Assembly: GCA_963805325.1 (NCBI GenBank)
Contig: CAWDTS010000008.1
Location: 81,798 to 145,797, forward strand
From: DASWJZ01 sp963805325
GTDB lineage: Bacteria > Pseudomonadota > Alphaproteobacteria > Rhizobiales > Afifellaceae
DNA: 64,000 nt
Reading direction: 5' to 3'
Part shown: one piece after another, positions 61,335-64,000 of the stretch
Numbering within the stretch: the first letter of the stretch is position 1
Layout: each line of letters opens with the position of its first letter
The notes under the pieces: generated by a model
Seen by the model: the letters and a program-made list of their open reading frames with translations, nothing else
What the model was told of the DNA's origin: nothing
The model's database searches: none
Program-made: the position numbers and the translations under genes

Positions 61335-62329
61335 GCGGGCCTCGCACAGGACGCGCGCAGACGGAGCGTCGGTTCGAGACGAACCGTCTGCGGTCGACGC
61401 TCCGACGAGGCGATCCGCTCGGCCAGCAGTGTGGCCGCCTGCCGCGCGATTTCTACACAAGGCTGGGCGATCAGGGTGAGACGAGGCTCGAAGCAATCGG
61501 CCCATTCGAAGTCGTCGAAACCGACAACGGACAGGTCGCTCGGAACGCTCATTCCGCGTTCGCGGATCGCTCGAACCGCTCCAATCGTCGCCAGGTTGTT
61601 GCCGGTGACGAGAGCAGTCGGAGGTACGGGAAGCGACAACAGGGCATGGGTGGAGGCGGTCGCGCTTGCCGTCGTCGCGCTTCCTGTGACGACGTAGTGC
61701 GGAACGAAATCAATGCCGTGTGCCGCCAGCGCGACACGGAACCCTTCAATACGTTCAAGGGTCGTCGCGAACCCGGGCTGTCCCGCTACAAAGCCGATGC
61801 GCCGGTGACCAAACGACGCCACGTGATCGATCAGTGAACGCATGGCCGAAATATTCTCGACGCCCACCTGATCGAACCGGTCATCGGACAGGCGGTCGAT
61901 CAGTACGCAAGGCAAACGATTTTTGGCGAGGTAGTCGAGGGTCCGTCGCGGAGCGGCCGAAGGCGCCAGGATCACGCCGTCGACACGCCGCTGATGCAGG
62001 GCCTGCACGACCGCGAGCTCACTGTCCTCGTCGTCCTGCGTATCCGACAGGAAGACCATGAGACCGAGGCGCGCGCACTCGGCTTCCAGCGCGCAGATGA
62101 TGTCGCTGAAATACGGATTGGAGATTGCCGAGATGGCGAGGCCGACGCTGCTTGTCGAAGCGCGCTTGAGGGACCGGGCCAAGGTGTTCGGCAGATAGCC
62201 GACTTGATCGATGGCCTCGTTCACGAGCCGAGCTGTCGCTGGCGACACGTGGCGCGTGCGATTCACGACATGGGAAACGGTGGAGACCGAAACACCCGCC
62301 CGACGGGCGACTTCAACAATCGTCGCCAT
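61331..62329 (-). CDS. LacI-family transcriptional regulator
   Basis: A 332-residue LacI repressor. The N-terminal helix-turn-helix (VEVARRAGVSVSTVSHVVNR) and hinge helix (YLPNTLARSLK) are followed by the sugar-binding core. It is the first gene of the sugar-transport operon and is translationally coupled to the ATPase. A strong palindrome at 62425-62452 upstream of its start suggests that it represses its own operon. Sugar unknown. Confidence 0.93.
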   Translation of the reverse strand: MATIVEVARRAGVSVSTVSHVVNRTRHVSPATARLVNEAIDQVGYLPNTLARSLKRASTSSVGLAISAISNPYFSDIICALEAECARLGLMVFLSDTQDDEDSELAVVQALHQRRVDGVILAPSAAPRRTLDYLAKNRLPCVLIDRLSDDRFDQVGVENISAMRSLIDHVASFGHRRIGFVAGQPGFATTLERIEGFRVALAAHGIDFVPHYVVTGSATTASATASTHALLSLPVPPTALVTGNNLATIGAVRAIRERGMSVPSDLSVVGFDDFEWADCFEPRLTLIAQPCVEIARQAATLLAERIASSERRPQTVRLEPTLRLRASCARPA

Positions 62330-62424
62330 CGCGACTCAACTGAGCCGTCACGGGCATTCTCGTCCCCTCCCTCATGCACTCTCTATCCGCAGCGCGGCGG
62401 GTGCCTTAGTACGAGCTTAGGTCC

Positions 62425-62452
62425 ATCGAAACGTTTGCGCAACCGTTTCGAT
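62425..62452. promoter_or_regulatory. Candidate LacI operator ATCGAAACG-N10-CGTTTCGAT
   Basis: Perfect 9-bp arms around the spacer TTTGCGCAAC, which itself centres on the palindrome TTGCGCAA, the type of site bound by LacI-family dimers. It lies 96 bp upstream of the lacI-type start at 62329. Autoregulation of the whole operon is inferred. Confidence 0.7.
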
Positions 62453-62457
62453 AGCAA

Positions 62458-62478
62458 CGCGGCGCGTTCGGCGCCGCG
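62458..62478. terminator. GC-rich hairpin CGCGGCGC-GTTCG-GCGCCGCG
   Basis: A perfect 8-bp stem with a 5-nt loop between the LacI operator and the tRNA fragment, within the 471-bp gene-free stretch 62330-62800. Could insulate the sugar operon from transcription coming from the right; no T-tract. Confidence 0.35.
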
Positions 62479-62555
62479 GATCTCTCGGCCTCCCAGAGGA
62501 CCGATCCGGCGAGCCATCGCGCACGCGCCCGTCGCCAGAAAAACAGCATATATGT

Positions 62556-62605
62556 TGGTGCCGCATGCCGGACTTGAACCAGCGACCCTCGCATTACGAA
62601 TGCAC
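62556..62605 (-). other. 3' fragment of tRNA-Thr(CGU), candidate attachment site
   Basis: Reading leftwards, GTGCA-TTCGTAA-TGCGA forms an anticodon arm with anticodon CGT, then GCTGG-TTCAAGT-CCGGC a perfect T-arm, then ATGCGGC-A-CCA the 3' acceptor strand with discriminator and CCA. No D-arm or 5' acceptor strand (GCCGCAT expected) lies upstream; the sequence there turns AT-rich instead. A 3' half of a tRNA beside a tyrosine recombinase gene is the classic outcome of site-specific integration into a tRNA gene. The intact tRNA should lie to the right, beyond the window. Confidence 0.7.
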
Positions 62606-62800
62606 TCCGGTATTACTTACTCTCTACAGTATCTGCCATTAACTCTCTTACTTTTTCAATCCGACATAAAGATTTAGCTCTTACCTCGGCCGACGCTTGC
62701 AGGTAGACTCCAAGCTCTGATTTCGCACCCGTTGTTGACACTGTGCTGACACGCGCGAGGGCTTCTGACCCTCGCCTCGATACTGCGAGGGTCGTCGAAA

Positions 62801-64000
62801 ATGCCCCGAATTTCAAAGCGAACCGTCGACGCCATCGCGCCTGATCAGACCGGCAAGCGACTCTATCTATGGGATTCCGATATCAAGGGCTTTGGCCTGC
62901 TCGTGCTCCCCTCTGGCGTGAAGAGCTATTTCTATCGCTATCGCAATCAGGAGGGTCGAGAGCGACGCGCAACGATCGGCAAGCACGGCACCTGGACACC
63001 CGAACAGGCGCGGCACAAAGCCGACGAGCTTCGACGCTCCGTCTCCGCCGGCGGCGATCCCGTGCACGAGAAACGCGCACTCAAGGCTGCTCCCACGGTC
63101 GCGGCACTGCTCGACGCTTATGTGGAAGGCGAGCGATTCAAGTCGAAGTCCCCCTGAACGCAGGTGTCCGACCGCGGCCGCATCGCGGCACATCTGAAAC
63201 CGCTGCTCGGCAGCCGTCATGTCGAGCGTCTCACGCCGGGCGACGTCGAACGTGCTTTCGTCGCGATCCGCGACGGCAAGACAGCGCGGGACGCGAAGAC
63301 GCGCAAGCGGGGCCGCTCCCGCGTGCGCGGTGGCGAGGGAACGGCCCGCATGGCAATCCGCCTTCTCCGTGCCGCCATTAACTGGGCGATCGGCGAAGGA
63401 CTCGTCATTTCCAATCCCTGTGCACAGGTGAGGATCGGGACCGATGGCACCCGAGACGCCATCCTGGAAAGCGTCGATGACTACCGGCGCCTCTTCGAGA
63501 CGCTCGATCACATGGAGCGCGAGCGCCGGTTGCGCCCCGCGGCCGCCGATGCAATCCGGGTCATTGCGCTGACCGGCGCGCGGCGCGGCGAGATCATCGG
63601 CCTGCGCTGGCAGCATGTCGATCTCGATCGCGGGCTGATCGTCCTGCCGCCGCGGTCGCACAAGGCAGGACGGCGAACTGGCAAGCCGCGCATCATCGGG
63701 CTGCCCGCCGCCGCACAGGCCATCATCGCCCGGCAACCCCACGATACGCTAAACGACCTTGTCTTCCTCCCCGCAATCGGCGAAGGCACGCTTTCCCTCT
63801 CAAAACCGTGGGCAAATGTCCGAACGGAGGCACAGCTCCCTCCCGCGCTGAGCCTGCACGGCCTGCGCCATAGCCTCGCCTCGCATATGGCGATGGCCGG
63901 TGCTGGCGCCGGGGAGATCATGACAGCGCTCGGTCATTCGCAGCTGTCGACGACGCAGCGCTACTTGCACTGGTCGGAAAATGCCCGGCAGGCGCTCGCC
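62801..64000 (+). pseudogene. Tyrosine recombinase (island integrase) with an in-frame stop; 3' end outside window
   Basis: The reading frame codes for a DUF4102/arm-binding domain (RTVDAIAPDQTGKRLYLWDS, then GFGLLVLPSGVKSYFYRYRN), a core-binding domain and the catalytic domain with Arg in TGARRGEIIGLRW, Lys in SHKAGRRTGK, HGLRHSLASHMA, LGHSQLSTTQRYLHW (nucleophile Tyr). A TGA at 63155-63157 splits it after residue 118 (KSKSP), with the same frame continuing at once (TQVSDRGRI). A single substitution would explain it. A GTG at 63164 could restart the catalytic part, but without the arm-binding domain it should not integrate normally. Catalytic residues are all kept, so the stop is recent or an error. 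Confidence 0.87.

Noticed and set aside
62556..62700. A complete tRNA gene
   Set aside because: Only the anticodon arm, T-arm and 3' acceptor strand are present; no D-arm or 5' acceptor strand pairs with ATGCGGC upstream.
63155..63157. TGA in the integrase as a selenocysteine or recoded codon
   Set aside because: Tyrosine recombinases have no selenocysteine, no selenocysteine-insertion-like hairpin stands out just after the codon, and the position is in a variable linker. A nonsense change or error is simpler.

Overview
The window is about 64 kb of GC-rich chromosome with tightly packed, often overlapping operons. Protein families, gene orders and intergenic repeats all point to an alphaproteobacterium of the Hyphomicrobiales (Rhizobiales); I cannot name a species. 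No rRNA, complete tRNA, CRISPR array or intact insertion sequence is visible. Several genes carry what look like single extra bases that break otherwise conserved frames; I annotate each of these as one interrupted gene.

Layout. 1-2473: 5' part of a SoeA-like molybdopterin oxidoreductase, divergent from a LysR regulator. 2470-7665: isochorismatase-fold hydrolase, VanZ-like protein, then a dTDP-rhamnose operon (rfbC-rfbB-rfbD-rfbA) whose last gene is coupled to an exported trypsin-like protease. 8044-8928: ExeA-type ATPase of exopolysaccharide loci, with palindromes upstream. 9126-13044: cNMP-domain/thioredoxin-reductase-like flavoprotein, UBP zinc finger, DsbA-NhaA antiporter. 13062-24371: ectoine/hydroxyectoine uptake and catabolism. 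The leftward ehuB-ehuC-ehuD-ehuA-Lrp-ssd-atf operon diverges from eutB-eutC-doeA(eutD)-doeB(eutE), taking hydroxyectoine and ectoine through diaminobutyrate and aspartate semialdehyde to aspartate. eutA and enuR are not present in the window.

24392-55601 appears to be a large catabolic region. It holds an amino-acid-type SBP/permease pair, two PLP enzymes, a luciferase-like flavin monooxygenase with an HpcH/HpaI lyase, two MarR regulators, a five-gene peptide/opine-type ABC importer, two phytoene-desaturase-like flavoproteins around a cyclase-family hydrolase, an IorA/IorB-like oxidoreductase, and an aryl-CoA operon. That operon contains a fused monooxygenase/reductase of the 2-aminobenzoyl-CoA (or salicylyl-CoA) type, SDR, crotonase, acyl-CoA dehydrogenase, aryl-CoA ligase, Rid-family protein and a crotonase/3-hydroxyacyl-CoA dehydrogenase fusion. 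A palindrome centred on AAGCTT (core TTCAAGCTTGAA) lies, exact or degenerate, at five promoter regions here, suggesting one regulon. My working hypothesis is that a nitrogen-containing aromatic is imported, trimmed to an ortho-amino (or hydroxy) benzoate, activated to its CoA ester, dearomatised and beta-oxidised.

55863-62329: a Na/Pi cotransporter and a LacI-headed ribose-type sugar ABC operon with a strong candidate LacI operator. 62556-64000: a 3' fragment of tRNA-Thr(CGU) followed by a tyrosine-recombinase gene with an in-frame stop, which looks like the left edge of a genomic island running out of the window.
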